Source of the DNA: Deinococcus sonorensis KR-87
Lineage (GTDB): Bacteria > Deinococcota > Deinococci > Deinococcales > Deinococcaceae
Direction of reading: 5' to 3'
NCBI RefSeq assembly: GCF_040256395.1
Contig: NZ_CP158299.1
Span: 2,705,001-2,769,000 of the forward strand
Length of the DNA: 64,000 bases
Shown here: positions 19,222-30,496 of the stretch, in pieces
Layout of the letters: each line of letters starts with the position of its first letter
How positions within the stretch are numbered: the first letter of the stretch is position 1
Translations under genes and position numbers: made by a program
The notes under the pieces: model-generated
Databases searched by the model: none
Told to the model about the DNA's origin: nothing
What the model saw: only the letters and a program-made list of their open reading frames with translations

Positions 19222-19989
19222 GTGACACAGGTTCTGCTTCCCGGACTGCTGCCCTCAGACGCTGCTCCTCCCGGCTGGACTGCGCTGGCCCTCTCCCCCC
19301 TGCTGGTGCTGGTGGGCGTGACGGGCGTGGGCAAGAGCACCGCCCTGGCTACGCTAGGCGGTCCGGCGGGACAGGTGCTGCCGGACCGGCGTGAGGTCAC
19401 CGACGCCGTGATGATCCGGTCGCTCAGCGCCGGCCCCGTGACCGACCGCGAGGAACGCTTCCGCCTGACCGCCCGCTACCGGGAGCAGCATCCGGGCGGC
19501 ATGGCGCAGGCGCTGGGCGGGCTGGCCGCCGACCCGCAGGTGTGGCCGGGGCCGCTGATCTTCGACGGCCTGCGCGGGCTGGACGAGGTGCAATACGCGG
19601 CGCAGCACTACCCCAGCTGGCGTTTCGTGTCGCTGCACGCGCCGGACGTGGTGCGGGTGCGGCGGCTGTTGGGCCGGGCCGATCACTTCGACCGGGTGGA
19701 GGTGCAGCTGGACGCGGCCCCCCTGCTTCAGCAGCTCCAGGCCCTGACCGGCAGCGCGGCGGTGTTCTGGCCCGACGACCTGCAGCAGCTGGCCGCCCTG
19801 GCCCAGGAAGGGCACCGCCCGGACGACATCCTGGCCAAGACCCGCATCGTGCTGAGCGAGCGCCTCAACTACGACCCGGCGGCGGCCCGGGCGGCGCTGA
19901 GTGCGCTACCGCCCGAGCGCGTGCTGGACCTGGACACCGTGGCGCTCTCCCCCGCCGAGGTGGCCGCGCGGCTGGAGGCGTGGCGATGA
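19222..19989 (+). CDS. P-loop NTPase of unknown function
   Basis: 255 aa. Walker [10 protein letters not shown] lies at ~33-41. A candidate Walker B or acidic strand is [13 protein letters not shown] near 112-124. A conserved-looking basic [12 protein letters not shown] segment follows. The shape (small kinase-like P-loop fold with [14 protein letters not shown] after Walker A) suggests a nucleotide kinase or GTPase-like protein, but I recognise no specific family. Its stop overlaps the ATG of the enolase-superfamily gene (ATGA), so the two are translationally coupled and probably work in one pathway. Confidence 0.7.
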   Translation: MTQVLLPGLLPSDAAPPGWTALALSPLLVLVGVTGVGKSTALATLGGPAGQVLPDRREVTDAVMIRSLSAGPVTDREERFRLTARYREQHPGGMAQALGGLAADPQVWPGPLIFDGLRGLDEVQYAAQHYPSWRFVSLHAPDVVRVRRLLGRADHFDRVEVQLDAAPLLQQLQALTGSAAVFWPDDLQQLAALAQEGHRPDDILAKTRIVLSERLNYDPAAARAALSALPPERVLDLDTVALSPAEVAARLEAWR

Positions 19990-21071
19990 CCGCGCGGATC
20001 GTGGCGGTGGAGGCTGTGCCGTACCGGCTGCCCCTGCACGGGACGCTCGCCTGGGGCAAGGGCTCCAGCCTGAGCGTGGCCGAGCACGTGCTGGTGCGGG
20101 TGCGGCTTGACGACGGCTCGCTGGGCCAGGCGGAGGCGCCCCCTCGCCCGACCATCTACGGCGAAACGGTCGGCTCCGTGCAGAGTGTGCTGGCCCTGCT
20201 GGAAGGAGGGCTCAAGGGCCTGGAGATCACCGATAAGGCGGGCTGGCGGCGGGTGCTGGGCAGCGTGGTCAACAACCATACCGCCCGGGGCGCGCTGGAC
20301 ATGGCCCTGCACGACGCGGCGGCGCAGGCGGCCGGTCAGACGCTCTTCGACCGCTTCCTGGGCCCACAGATCCGGGTGCAGCCCGGCTTCATCCTGGGCA
20401 TCGCGGCCCCGGAGGAGATGCTGGAGGAGGCCCGCCGGGTGGTGGCCGCCGGGGTGCGGGTGCTGAAGGTCAAGGTGGGCCGCGACCACGCCCGCGACCT
20501 GGAGCTGATCAGGACACTGCGGCAGGAACACGGCGACGCGGTGCAGCTCTACGCCGACAGCAACGAGACGCTAACCCCCGAACTGGCGCCGGCGGCGCTG
20601 CGGGCCATGCGCGAGGCGGGCCTGACCTATGTGGAGGAACCGCTGCCGGTGCGGCTGCTGCGCCAGCGTCAGGCGCTGAGGGCACAGGCGCTACTGCCGA
20701 TCATTGGGGATGACAGCTGCTTCACGCCCGCCGACCTGGAACGCGAGCTGGACTTCGGCACCATCGACATTCTGAATATCAAAACCGCCCGCAACGGCTT
20801 CACCGACAGCCTGCAAATGCTGACGCGCGCTCAGCAGGCAGGCCTGGGCGTGATGATCGGCTCGCAGGCCAGCACCGGCCTGGGGACCCTGCACGCCGCC
20901 CTGATGGCCAGTCAGGCGGGCGTGACCGAACCGAGCGAGCTCAGCTTCGTCCTGAAGCTGCAGGATGACCTGCTGGACCGGCCGATCGTGTTTGATGACG
21001 GCTGGCTGGACGTGGCGGCACTGCGTGAGCACCGCCTTGATGAAGGGAAGCTGGAGCGGTACCGGATGTAA
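19986..21071 (+). CDS. enolase-superfamily enzyme (dipeptide epimerase / muconate cycloisomerase-like)
   Basis: 361 aa. N-terminal capping domain (~1-120) followed by a TIM barrel. Catalytic elements of the muconate-cycloisomerase group are visible: KVKVG (Lys pair) near 160-165, acid ligands in [14 protein letters not shown] and IGDDSCF, and the opposite-face lysine in LNIKTARNG. This layout fits Ala-D/L-Glu-type dipeptide epimerases or cycloisomerases with two Lys bases; the exact substrate is not readable. Coupled by ATGA to the P-loop gene upstream. o-Succinylbenzoate synthase is an alternative, but no menaquinone genes are nearby. Confidence 0.8.
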   Translation: MTARIVAVEAVPYRLPLHGTLAWGKGSSLSVAEHVLVRVRLDDGSLGQAEAPPRPTIYGETVGSVQSVLALLEGGLKGLEITDKAGWRRVLGSVVNNHTARGALDMALHDAAAQAAGQTLFDRFLGPQIRVQPGFILGIAAPEEMLEEARRVVAAGVRVLKVKVGRDHARDLELIRTLRQEHGDAVQLYADSNETLTPELAPAALRAMREAGLTYVEEPLPVRLLRQRQALRAQALLPIIGDDSCFTPADLERELDFGTIDILNIKTARNGFTDSLQMLTRAQQAGLGVMIGSQASTGLGTLHAALMASQAGVTEPSELSFVLKLQDDLLDRPIVFDDGWLDVAALREHRLDEGKLERYRM

Positions 21072-21078
21072 GGCAGGC

Positions 21079-21101
21079 ACTCGACGGCTGCACCGTTGAG
21101 T
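21079..21101 (+). terminator. hairpin after epimerase gene
   Basis: 9-bp stem ACTCGACGG / CCGTTGAGT with one G-U pair and a 5-nt loop, 7 nt past the stop. No T-run, so weak. Confidence 0.4.
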
Positions 21102-21195
21102 CCGCTCCAATTCTTCGATGACCTGAACCTCCTTGGCGAGGCCAGTGAAAGCTACGAAAGCCTGACAGCCCTGCCCGCCGAGTCAAAATGGCTCC

Positions 21196-21522
21196 ATGGC
21201 CCACGTCACTCTGGACACGTCGGGTATTCACGACTGGGACTCTTTCCATGAAGTGTCAAAGTCTACCTTCGGCTCTCCCGATTTCTATGGCCGCAACATG
21301 AATGCCTGGGGCGACGGTCTGACCTACCTGGATGAAGGGGACGGCATGTCGAACATCAATTTAGGCCCGGACGAGCTGCTCCACATTCATCTGCTACATT
21401 CCGCGGAATTTTCGTCTGCATTGCCTGACGTCTGGAACGAATTCCTCTCCTGCGTTGCTTTTACCAATCGACGCTACATCGAACGGGAGGTGTTTCCGCG
21501 GCTGAGTGTCATTCTCGAATAG
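21196..21522 (+). CDS. barstar family protein
   Basis: 108 aa, the size of barstar-like ribonuclease inhibitors. The hallmark helix-strand block is FGSPDFYGRNMNAWGDGLTYL (residues ~26-46), equivalent to barstar's FYGxNxDAxxDxL. A late helix ends SRLSVILE-like. Barstar binds and blocks barnase-type RNases as an immunity protein. No RNase or toxin gene adjoins it, so it is an orphan immunity gene or has a distant partner. It and its 3' flank are less GC-rich than the surroundings, consistent with transfer. CAAAAT 6 nt before the ATG is a weak -10. Confidence 0.85.
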   Translation: MAHVTLDTSGIHDWDSFHEVSKSTFGSPDFYGRNMNAWGDGLTYLDEGDGMSNINLGPDELLHIHLLHSAEFSSALPDVWNEFLSCVAFTNRRYIEREVFPRLSVILE

Positions 21523-21617
21523 ATAATGCCCTTTACGAAAATTGGACTGAGCGATTCACAACTTCACTCAATCGTTATTCCTCTTGGAAATCATGATCAC
21601 ATGTCTATAGACAACAA

Positions 21618-21648
21618 GTGCAGAGGGGGATTATCTCAGCCTCTGCAC
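21618..21648. terminator. terminator between barstar and treS
   Basis: 9-bp stem GTGCAGAGG / CCTCTGCAC in an AT-rich stretch. On the minus strand it is followed by TTGTTGTCT, so it most likely ends treS transcription. Confidence 0.7.
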
Positions 21649-21665
21649 CGCGTTTATTCTCCTGC

Positions 21666-23331
<1,666 letters not shown>

Positions 23332-23338
23332 GAGCAAG

Positions 23339-23344
23339 AGTGTA
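23339..23344 (-). promoter_or_regulatory. -10 element of treS
   Basis: TACACT on the minus strand with a 7-nt gap to the ATG at 23331; leaderless. Confidence 0.6.
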
Positions 23345-23411
23345 ATCAATTGTGCCGGACCCGGATGAAGGGACAGCGGGACGTCCAGAGCGCCGGCTCA
23401 GGGTCCACATG

Positions 23412-23453
23412 GAAGTGGCCGCCGCCCGGATCGCTCAGGGCAGCGGCCACTTC
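23412..23453 (-). terminator. hairpin downstream of osmC-like gene
   Basis: 11-bp perfect arms GAAGTGGCCGC / GCGGCCACTTC with a 20-nt loop, 8 nt past the stop. Confidence 0.55.
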
Positions 23454-23461
23454 TGCCTCCG

Positions 23462-23902
23462 TTACTGGGTCAGCGTCGCCTCGTGGACGATCTCCACGTT
23501 GCCTTTCATCACCCGGCTGAGCGGACACATGTCGGCCGCCTCGGCCACGTGCCGCTCGAACTCAGCCTGATCGATGTTGCCGACCCGCCCGGTGATCTTC
23601 AGGCGCATGGTGCTGATCCGGAAGCCGGGGCCGTCCTTGACCATCTCGCAGGTCGCCTCGGTGCGCAGATCCTGAGGATCGTGGCCGTCACCGGCCAGCA
23701 GCGCTGAGAGCTGCATGGTGAAGCAGCCGGCGTGCGCGGCGGCCAGCAATTCTTCAGGGTTGGTGCCGACGCCCTGCTCAAAGCGGGTCTTGAAGCTGTA
23801 CTGGGCGTCCTTGAGGGTGCCGCTGCCGGTGCTGACCTCGCCCTGGCCGCTGCGCAGGTCTCCGGTCCAGTGGGCACTCGCCTGTCGTGCAATGTCTGCC
23901 AT
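23462..23902 (-). CDS. osmC: OsmC family peroxiredoxin
   Basis: 146 aa. Catalytic cysteines are Cys60 ([16 protein letters not shown]) and Cys126 (AADMCPLSR), almost the same positions as E. coli OsmC (59 and 125), so OsmC rather than Ohr. Reduces organic hydroperoxides, using thiols as electron source. ATG at 23902 follows GGAGGTTCCACC; an upstream in-frame ATG lies before that site and is unlikely. Fits the oxidative-stress tolerance of Deinococcus. Confidence 0.93.
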   Translation of the reverse strand: MADIARQASAHWTGDLRSGQGEVSTGSGTLKDAQYSFKTRFEQGVGTNPEELLAAAHAGCFTMQLSALLAGDGHDPQDLRTEATCEMVKDGPGFRISTMRLKITGRVGNIDQAEFERHVAEAADMCPLSRVMKGNVEIVHEATLTQ

Positions 23903-23988
23903 GGTGGAACCTCCGCCCATCATCAGAGCATGCTGGCCTGAGCTGCGCCGAGCCGCCTGACTTATGACGTTCTTGAGGTTCAGCTCCG

Positions 23989-24765
23989 TTACAGCACGAA
24001 ATCGTCGCCCAGGTAGTGCCGGCGCGCGTCCTCGTCGGTGGCGAACTCCTGGGGGGTGCCCTCGAACTTGACCTCGCCGTCGTACATCAGGTACACCCGG
24101 TCGGTCAGGGCAATCGTTTCGCGCACGTTGTGGTCAGTGATGAAGACGCCGATGCCGCGCCGATCCCGCAGGTCCAGGATCAGGCGCTGAATCTCGCGGA
24201 TGCTCTTGGGATCCACGCCAGTGAACGGCTCGTCCAGCAGCAGAAAGTCCGGGTAGGTGGTCAGGGCCCGGGCCAGCTCCAGCCGTCGCCGCTCGCCGCC
24301 GGACAGCTGGTCGGCCATGCTGTTCGCCAGGGCCGAGAGGTTGAACTCGGCCAGCAGCTGATCGGCGCGAGCCTCCTGCTCGGCGCGGCTGATCGGCTGG
24401 AACTCCAGGATCGCCAGCAGGTTGTCGCGGGCGCTCATCTTGCGAAAGGCGCTGGGTTCCTGCGGCAGGTACCCTACGCCCAGCCGGGCGCGCTGGTGCA
24501 TCGGGAGGTTGGAGATGTCCTGCCCGCGCAGCCGGATGCGGCCGCCGCCGGGGCGGATGAACCCCACCATCATGTAGAAGGTGGTGGTCTTGCCGGCGCC
24601 ATTCGGCCCGAACAGCGCCACGATCTCGCCGCGCGCCACCCGCAGGTCCACCCCCTTGACCACCCGGCGGCGGCCATACGTTTTGGAGAGGCGGGCCGCA
24701 GTCAGTTCCGGCAGGCGGTCCGGGCGCGAATCGGCGAAGGCGGCGTCAGGGGACGGCACGGTCAT
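23989..24765 (-). CDS. lptB: LPS-export-type ABC transporter ATP-binding protein
   Basis: 258 aa. Walker [11 protein letters not shown]-loop near [20 protein letters not shown] signature [10 protein letters not shown], Walker B FLLLDEPF and the H-loop ITDHNVRET, all in the LptB pattern ([24 protein letters not shown]). LptB powers lipopolysaccharide transport from the inner membrane. Deinococcus lacks classical LPS, so the homologue probably serves another envelope lipid. ATG at 24765 has TATGCT 6 nt upstream. Divergent from deoB with only 64 nt between starts. Confidence 0.92.
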   Translation of the reverse strand: MTVPSPDAAFADSRPDRLPELTAARLSKTYGRRRVVKGVDLRVARGEIVALFGPNGAGKTTTFYMMVGFIRPGGGRIRLRGQDISNLPMHQRARLGVGYLPQEPSAFRKMSARDNLLAILEFQPISRAEQEARADQLLAEFNLSALANSMADQLSGGERRRLELARALTTYPDFLLLDEPFTGVDPKSIREIQRLILDLRDRRGIGVFITDHNVRETIALTDRVYLMYDGEVKFEGTPQEFATDEDARRHYLGDDFVL

Positions 24766-24771
24766 GCCGGC

Positions 24772-24777
24772 AGCATA
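24772..24777 (-). promoter_or_regulatory. -10 element of lptB
   Basis: TATGCT on the minus strand, 6-nt gap to the ATG at 24765. Confidence 0.6.
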
Positions 24778-24817
24778 GCAGGGGGCCATGAGACGCCCCG
24801 CGTCCCCTCCCGCGCTC

Positions 24818-24823
24818 TACACT
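24818..24823 (+). promoter_or_regulatory. -10 element of deoB operon
   Basis: TACACT with a 6-nt gap to the ATG at 24830; leaderless. Confidence 0.6.
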
Positions 24824-24829
24824 GGCCGC

Positions 24830-26002
<1,173 letters not shown>

Positions 26003-26015
26003 CCGGGGGCGACCG

Positions 26016-26663
26016 GTGAACGCCCAGCCGGAACAGGCCAGCTACACGCTCACGCTGGGAGGCCGCTTTGCCGGCACCCAGGAGTGGGTGATCCGCCCGG
26101 ACCGCGGCTCGCTGGTGGCGCGGGTACAGACCGATTTCGGCGGGGTGCTGCCGGTGGTGCGCCGCATCCAGGAATCTCGGATGCACGCGCGCAGCGGGGC
26201 CAGCCTCGCCTACGCCGAGGCCGACGGCCACACCAAGCGCCCCGGCTTCGAGACCGTCTTCGACGAACGCAGCGGCCTGATCACCCTGCGCCAGGGCAAG
26301 GACGAGGCCCACAAGCCGCTGGTCACTGACCACCACGATCCACTGTCACTGCTGCTGTGGCTGCGTGACCCGGCCCGGGCCAGCGGCGGCGCGGCCCAGA
26401 TGGTGGGCGGCGTGGTGCATGTGCAGGCGCTGCCCGAGACCGAGGTGCAGGGCGTGCCGGTGTGGAGCTACCTGCTGCGCCCCGGTGGCAGCCACGTGTA
26501 CGTGGAGCAGGCGCCCCCATACCGGCTGCTGCGCCTGGTGCAGCCCACCGATTACGGCAGCGTGGAGACCACGCTGGACCTGCAGAGTCAGTCCGCCCGT
26601 CCCCGGCGCGAGCAGCCAGCCCGCGAACAGCGCGGCCAGCCCCGGCGGCGCCCGCGCAAATAG
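26016..26663 (+). CDS. conserved hypothetical protein downstream of deoB
   Basis: 215 aa from the GTG at 26016, 13 nt after the deoB stop. The body (~1-180) is beta-strand-rich (YTLTLGGRFAGTQEWVI, SLVARVQTDFGG) and ends in an Arg/Gln/Pro-rich basic tail of about 25 residues with RRR clusters. There is no signal peptide or membrane helix. I do not recognise a family. The basic tail suggests nucleic-acid or membrane-surface contact, but this is inference. Position between deoB and hisD in the same direction suggests cotranscription. The start could be one of several nearby codons. Confidence 0.65.
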   Translation: MNAQPEQASYTLTLGGRFAGTQEWVIRPDRGSLVARVQTDFGGVLPVVRRIQESRMHARSGASLAYAEADGHTKRPGFETVFDERSGLITLRQGKDEAHKPLVTDHHDPLSLLLWLRDPARASGGAAQMVGGVVHVQALPETEVQGVPVWSYLLRPGGSHVYVEQAPPYRLLRLVQPTDYGSVETTLDLQSQSARPRREQPAREQRGQPRRRPRK

Positions 26664-26692
26664 GCCCCGATCTCCCCCACCAAGGACCCTCC

Positions 26693-28003
26693 ATGAACAT
26701 CCTGCACGGCCCCGATGCCCGCGCCGCCCTGACCCGGCGGTTTTCCGAAATTTCCGTTCCCGAGAGCGTGCTGGAGCGCAACGAGCAGCTGTACGGCGAG
26801 CGCCTGACGCCCGAGCAGGTGGTGGAACGCATCCTGAAGGACGTGCAGCAGCGCGGCGACGCGGCTTTGCTCGACTGGACCGAGCGGCTGGACGGCAGCC
26901 GGCCCGAGCGGCTGGAGGTCGGCGCCGACGAGCTGGCCGCCGCCACGGTGGACCCGGAGCTGCACGCTGCCCTGAGGCTGGCAATTCAGCGGGTCCGCGA
27001 CTTCTATCAGCGGCAGCCGGCCCACGGCTTTCTGGAGCACGGCGAGGGCGGCGCGCTGGGTCAGCTGGTGCGGCCGCTCTCCCGGGTGGGCATCTACGTG
27101 CCGGGCGGCCTGGCCCCGCTGGTCAGCACCCTGATCCATGTGGCGGTGCCGGCGCAGGTGGCGGGCGTGCCGGAGATCATCGTGACCACGCCGCCAGACC
27201 GCTCCGGGCAGATTCACCCGGCGATCCTGGTGGCCGCCCGTGAGCTGGGCATCCGGCGGGTGTTCCGGCTGGGCGGGGCGCAGGCGATCGCGGCGCTCGC
27301 CTACGGCACCGGGCAGGTGCCGGGCGTGGACAAGATCGCCGGCCCCGGCAACCTGTTCGTGGTGATCGCCAAACGGATGGTCTTCGGGCAGGTGGGCATC
27401 GAGAGCCTGCCGGGACCGACCGAGACGCTGGTGCTGGCCGACGACGCCGCCGACGCCCGCTTCGTGGCCGCCGACCTGCTGGCCCAGGCCGAGCACCTGG
27501 GCGCCGAGCCGGTGCTGGTCAGCACCAGCCGCGAGCTGCTCGTCGCGGTGCAGGCCGAGCTGGGCGGCCAGCTGGAACGGCTGCCGGAACCGAACCGCAG
27601 CTGGGCGCGCGACAGTGTGGACAGCCGCATGAAGATCGTGCTGGCCGAGTCGCTGGACGAGGCGCTGGATCTGGCTAACCTGTACGCGCCGGAGCACCTG
27701 TGCCTGCTGACCCGCGACCCCTGGGCGCTGCTGGGCCGGGTGCAGCGGGCCGGCGGCGTGTTCGTGGGCGAGGACAGCATGGAGGCGCTGGGCGACTATC
27801 TGGCCGGACCCAGCCACGTGATGCCCACCGGCGGCACCGCCCGGTTCATGAGCCCGGTCAATGTCCGCGACTTCCAGAACATCATCTCGGTGGTGGGCGT
27901 CAACCGGGCCGAGCTGCAGCGCATCGGCCCGGCGGCGGCCCTGCTGGCGCGGGTGGAGGGGCTGGAAGCGCACGCCCGGGCCATCGAGTCCCGGCTCGAC
28001 TGA
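26693..28003 (+). CDS. hisD: histidinol dehydrogenase
   Basis: 436 aa. Oxidises L-histidinol to L-histidine in two NAD-dependent steps, ending histidine synthesis. Visible: [55 protein letters not shown], and the catalytic Glu/His block [24 protein letters not shown] holds zinc-site residues. The ATG at 26693 follows AAGGA. Apart from the genes upstream, no other his genes are present. Confidence 0.97.
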   Translation: MNILHGPDARAALTRRFSEISVPESVLERNEQLYGERLTPEQVVERILKDVQQRGDAALLDWTERLDGSRPERLEVGADELAAATVDPELHAALRLAIQRVRDFYQRQPAHGFLEHGEGGALGQLVRPLSRVGIYVPGGLAPLVSTLIHVAVPAQVAGVPEIIVTTPPDRSGQIHPAILVAARELGIRRVFRLGGAQAIAALAYGTGQVPGVDKIAGPGNLFVVIAKRMVFGQVGIESLPGPTETLVLADDAADARFVAADLLAQAEHLGAEPVLVSTSRELLVAVQAELGGQLERLPEPNRSWARDSVDSRMKIVLAESLDEALDLANLYAPEHLCLLTRDPWALLGRVQRAGGVFVGEDSMEALGDYLAGPSHVMPTGGTARFMSPVNVRDFQNIISVVGVNRAELQRIGPAAALLARVEGLEAHARAIESRLD

Positions 28004-28009
28004 CCCGGC

Positions 28010-28255
28010 TCAGGGAAACCGCGCCCGGCCCGGCTGCCAGCCGCCCGTGGGGCCACCCTGCCAGTGCCACTCGCCGTCCGCCTGCGGTCGCTGCTCCAGA
28101 CAGCGCCACACCTCGGCCAGCGGCACCCGCCGAGCAAAGCGGGTCCGGGCGTGCCACTCGGCCAGCGCTGCGTGCGGGTCGGCTGTCCGCAGGCCGCGCA
28201 GCGTGGTGGCCGCCCGGTTGATCGCCAGGTCGAAGAGGGCGTCCGGAGCGCTCAC
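28010..28255 (-). CDS. small hypothetical protein
   Basis: 81 codons from a GTG located 2 nt after the stop of the DinB-like gene. The product is Trp- and Arg-rich in its second half (AEWHARTRFARRVPLAEVWRCLEQ, then GEWHWQGGPTGGWQPG). I recognise no family. Support comes from tight spacing behind two clear genes and from filling an otherwise empty 250 bp, so it is probably the last gene of the three-gene minus-strand unit, convergent with hisD (6-nt gap). Translation would rely on coupling, since no good ribosome site is visible. Confidence 0.5.
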   Translation of the reverse strand: MSAPDALFDLAINRAATTLRGLRTADPHAALAEWHARTRFARRVPLAEVWRCLEQRPQADGEWHWQGGPTGGWQPGRARFP

Positions 28256-28257
28256 CC

Positions 28258-28647
28258 TCAGGCCCAGCGCGGGCCGTTGCTGAGCGCGGCAATCTGTCCG
28301 GCGTGCCAGACGGTATGCCGGGCGTTCAGCCGCAGCAGGGCCGCCACGGTGAGGGTGCGGCCCGCATGGCTCAGCGTCTGCTCCAGCTGGGCCGCACTCA
28401 GCGTCCGGACCGTCCGCCCTTCCCATTCACACAGCGCCGACAGGTTCAGCTCCGGTGCCGGCAGCGGCGTGTCCAGCACCGCGTGCAGCGCCGTCCAGTA
28501 CTCGCGCTTGACCACGCTCAGGTGCGTGACCAGCCACGCCACCCGGGGCGGCACCTGCCCCTCGGCCCGGTGCAGCGCCGCCCCCAGCGACGCTTCGTCG
28601 TCACGCGCCGACTCGTCCAGCAGCAGGGCCAGGTCCTCGCCGGTCAT
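28258..28647 (-). CDS. DinB-like (DUF664-type) protein
   Basis: 129 aa. Helical protein with WLVTHLSVVKREYWTALHAVL in the middle and LNARHTVWHAGQIAAL near the end, a layout seen in the DinB/YfiT four-helix superfamily, where spaced histidines bind a metal. The family includes bacillithiol- and mycothiol-linked transferases and stress-induced proteins, which are abundant in Deinococcus. ATG at 28647 overlaps the upstream gene's stop (ATGA). Function unknown; family call moderate. Confidence 0.6.
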   Translation of the reverse strand: MTGEDLALLLDESARDDEASLGAALHRAEGQVPPRVAWLVTHLSVVKREYWTALHAVLDTPLPAPELNLSALCEWEGRTVRTLSAAQLEQTLSHAGRTLTVAALLRLNARHTVWHAGQIAALSNGPRWA

Positions 28648-29033
28648 GGCAGCCGGTAGTCCTGGCCGTGGCCCTGCAGCCGGCCCGCCTCCACCAGTCG
28701 CGCCACCACCGCCCCCGCCTGCCCGGCCGGCAGCGGCGACCCGGCTTCCAGTTCCTCCAGGGTGAAGCGCCCGCCCCGCCGCTGGGCAAAGCGCAACACC
28801 ATCCGCTCCTGCGCGTCGGCTCGGGGCTCCCGCTGCTGCTGACGGCCGAACAGCCGGTAGATCCACAGCCCAAACAGCAGGCCCACACCCAGTTCCAGCG
28901 GGGCCAGCGTCAGCGCCAGCTGCGGGTCCGGGTGCGGGTTGCGGGGCTGGCCGTGGTTATACACCACGCCATAACCGATCAGGGCGCCGGACAGACCGGC
29001 CACCCACGCCACCACCATACGAAGCCAGCTCAT
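28644..29033 (-). CDS. membrane-anchored protein with winged-helix-like C-terminus
   Basis: 129 aa. Two hydrophobic segments at ~5-24 and ~45-63 flank a short extracytoplasmic stretch. The cytoplasmic C-terminal ~60 residues (MVLRFAQRRGGRFTLEELEAG, then AGAVVARLVEAGRLQGHGQDYRL) look like a small winged helix. The order (two helices then wHTH) resembles small membrane-bound regulators. First gene of a coupled three-gene unit running to 28010. No close family recognised. Confidence 0.7.
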   Translation of the reverse strand: MSWLRMVVAWVAGLSGALIGYGVVYNHGQPRNPHPDPQLALTLAPLELGVGLLFGLWIYRLFGRQQQREPRADAQERMVLRFAQRRGGRFTLEELEAGSPLPAGQAGAVVARLVEAGRLQGHGQDYRLP

Positions 29034-29063
29034 GGCCTCAGTCTAGCAACGGCGGCGGACCGG

Positions 29064-29333
29064 CTATTCTTCGCTGCTGTCCGCAGAATCGCGGTTCTGC
29101 TCGCGCGTCTCGTCGCGCAGGGTCTGGGTGGCCAGCAGTGGGGCCACCGGCACCGCCCCCATGATCGGGGTGCCGGGCGACGACTGGTTGACGCCGGGGA
29201 AGATCACCGGCACGCCGGTTTCGTCGCCTCGCTGCTCGTTGGGCACCGATGAATTGACACGGTTCTCGGTGTCCTGATCAATCTCCTCGACACTCTTGCC
29301 GACAATCTCGATGTCGCCCAGGTCCTTGGTCAT
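29064..29333 (-). CDS. small acidic hypothetical protein
   Basis: 89 aa, acidic and rich in Asp, Glu, Ser and Asn. Likely disordered termini (EEIDQDTENRVNSSVP; end DSADSSEE) surround a short hydrophobic middle (VAPLLATQTL). No membrane segment, no cysteine. I recognise no family. ATG at 29333 has GTGAG a few bases upstream. The composition resembles intrinsically disordered, hydrophilin-like proteins, but that is inference. Confidence 0.6.
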   Translation of the reverse strand: MTKDLGDIEIVGKSVEEIDQDTENRVNSSVPNEQRGDETGVPVIFPGVNQSSPGTPIMGAVPVAPLLATQTLRDETREQNRDSADSSEE

Positions 29334-29449
29334 GATCTCACTGTCGGCTGCAGAAGGCCCAGCCCGGTGAGGGGCCGCTTGAGCCGGCTTTAGACGGGCT
29401 TACCTGCACCTTCATGCCCAGGCGGCGGGGCTGGAGCGGCAGCATCCGG

Positions 29450-29455
29450 TATTCT
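29450..29455 (+). promoter_or_regulatory. -10 element of Pro/Ala-rich membrane protein gene
   Basis: TATTCT, 9-nt gap to the ATG at 29465; the start of transcription would be within about 2 nt of the ATG. Confidence 0.5.
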
Positions 29456-29464
29456 GCACGGGAT

Positions 29465-30496
29465 ATGAACGACCGCATCCACTCCGCGCTGCTCCAGGCC
29501 GGGCTCGGCACATCGCCGCTCGCCACGCTGGATCACGAGCAGGCTTTCTTCGCCCTCTTCCCCGATGAGCTGGTGTATCAGGAAGGTGCGCTGCTGTCGC
29601 GGGTGCCGCTGCGGGACGTGACGCGCATCCACAGCGACCGCGAGGGAATGCTGCGGGTCGAGACTGCTGGGCGCACCGCCGTGACCGCCAGCCTGCTCGG
29701 CTACGATCCGGGCCGGGTGCAGCGCTTCTTCCAGACGGTGCGCGACAGCACCGCCCGCGCCAAGCAGCTGCCGGTGGCCCCGCTGGCCACCCCCAAGAGC
29801 GTGACGCCGCCCGCGTCCGCCACCACGCCGGCCCCCACCACGCCGCACTTCCAGCCGGCCCCGATGCCGAAGGTGCAGCCGATCTCCACGCCTCCGGCCC
29901 CGGTCACCGCCGCCGAGTCAGCGCCCCCGGCCACCCCCAAACCGGCCGAGGCCACGCCCCCTCCGGCCGCCGCGGCGCCTGCACCCGCTGTCTCCCCCGC
30001 GCCGCGCAGCATAGCCCCGGAGCCGATCTCCACGCCGGTGTCTATCCCGGCGCGGCCGGAACCGGTGGTCATCTCCAGCGCGCCCAGCCTGACCGAGGCG
30101 CCGGCGGCCCCCAAGCCCACCCCGGCTCCACGCACCATCCGCATCGGGAACACCGCCCCCAGCGCAGCCAGCGAGCTGGAAGAGGCCAGCGTCCGGCCGG
30201 CGGTGAGCGCACCCGCCCCCCTGCCCGCCCGGCTGAATGGCCCGGCCGAGGCGCTGCTGGACCATGCCGACGCCGTGCAGGGCTTCGGGCGCACGCTGCG
30301 GCTGCTGGCCGTGGTGCTGGGGCTGGCCGCCGTGGCGCTGGCGGTGCTGCAGTACCTGAACGGCAACGCCCTGAGCGCCATCTGGACCGTCCTGACCGGC
30401 GGCGTGGGCACCGTGGCGCTGCTCGCCTTCGCGCAGGCACTGGGGCTGCTGGCCTCGGTGGCGCAGGAACTGCATGCCGGCCGTGAGCGGGGCTGA
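29465..30496 (+). CDS. Pro/Ala-rich protein with two C-terminal membrane helices
   Basis: 343 aa. The N-terminal ~90 residues form a compact domain that looks PH-like ([29 protein letters not shown]), followed by ~170 residues of Pro/Ala/Thr-rich linker. Two membrane helices close the protein, at ~280-300 ([21 protein letters not shown]) and ~308-332. Probably a cytoplasmic sensor or tethering domain on a long flexible arm. Function unknown. Its last 23 nt overlap the start of lysK, so the two are coupled. Confidence 0.75.
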   Translation: MNDRIHSALLQAGLGTSPLATLDHEQAFFALFPDELVYQEGALLSRVPLRDVTRIHSDREGMLRVETAGRTAVTASLLGYDPGRVQRFFQTVRDSTARAKQLPVAPLATPKSVTPPASATTPAPTTPHFQPAPMPKVQPISTPPAPVTAAESAPPATPKPAEATPPPAAAAPAPAVSPAPRSIAPEPISTPVSIPARPEPVVISSAPSLTEAPAAPKPTPAPRTIRIGNTAPSAASELEEASVRPAVSAPAPLPARLNGPAEALLDHADAVQGFGRTLRLLAVVLGLAAVALAVLQYLNGNALSAIWTVLTGGVGTVALLAFAQALGLLASVAQELHAGRERG

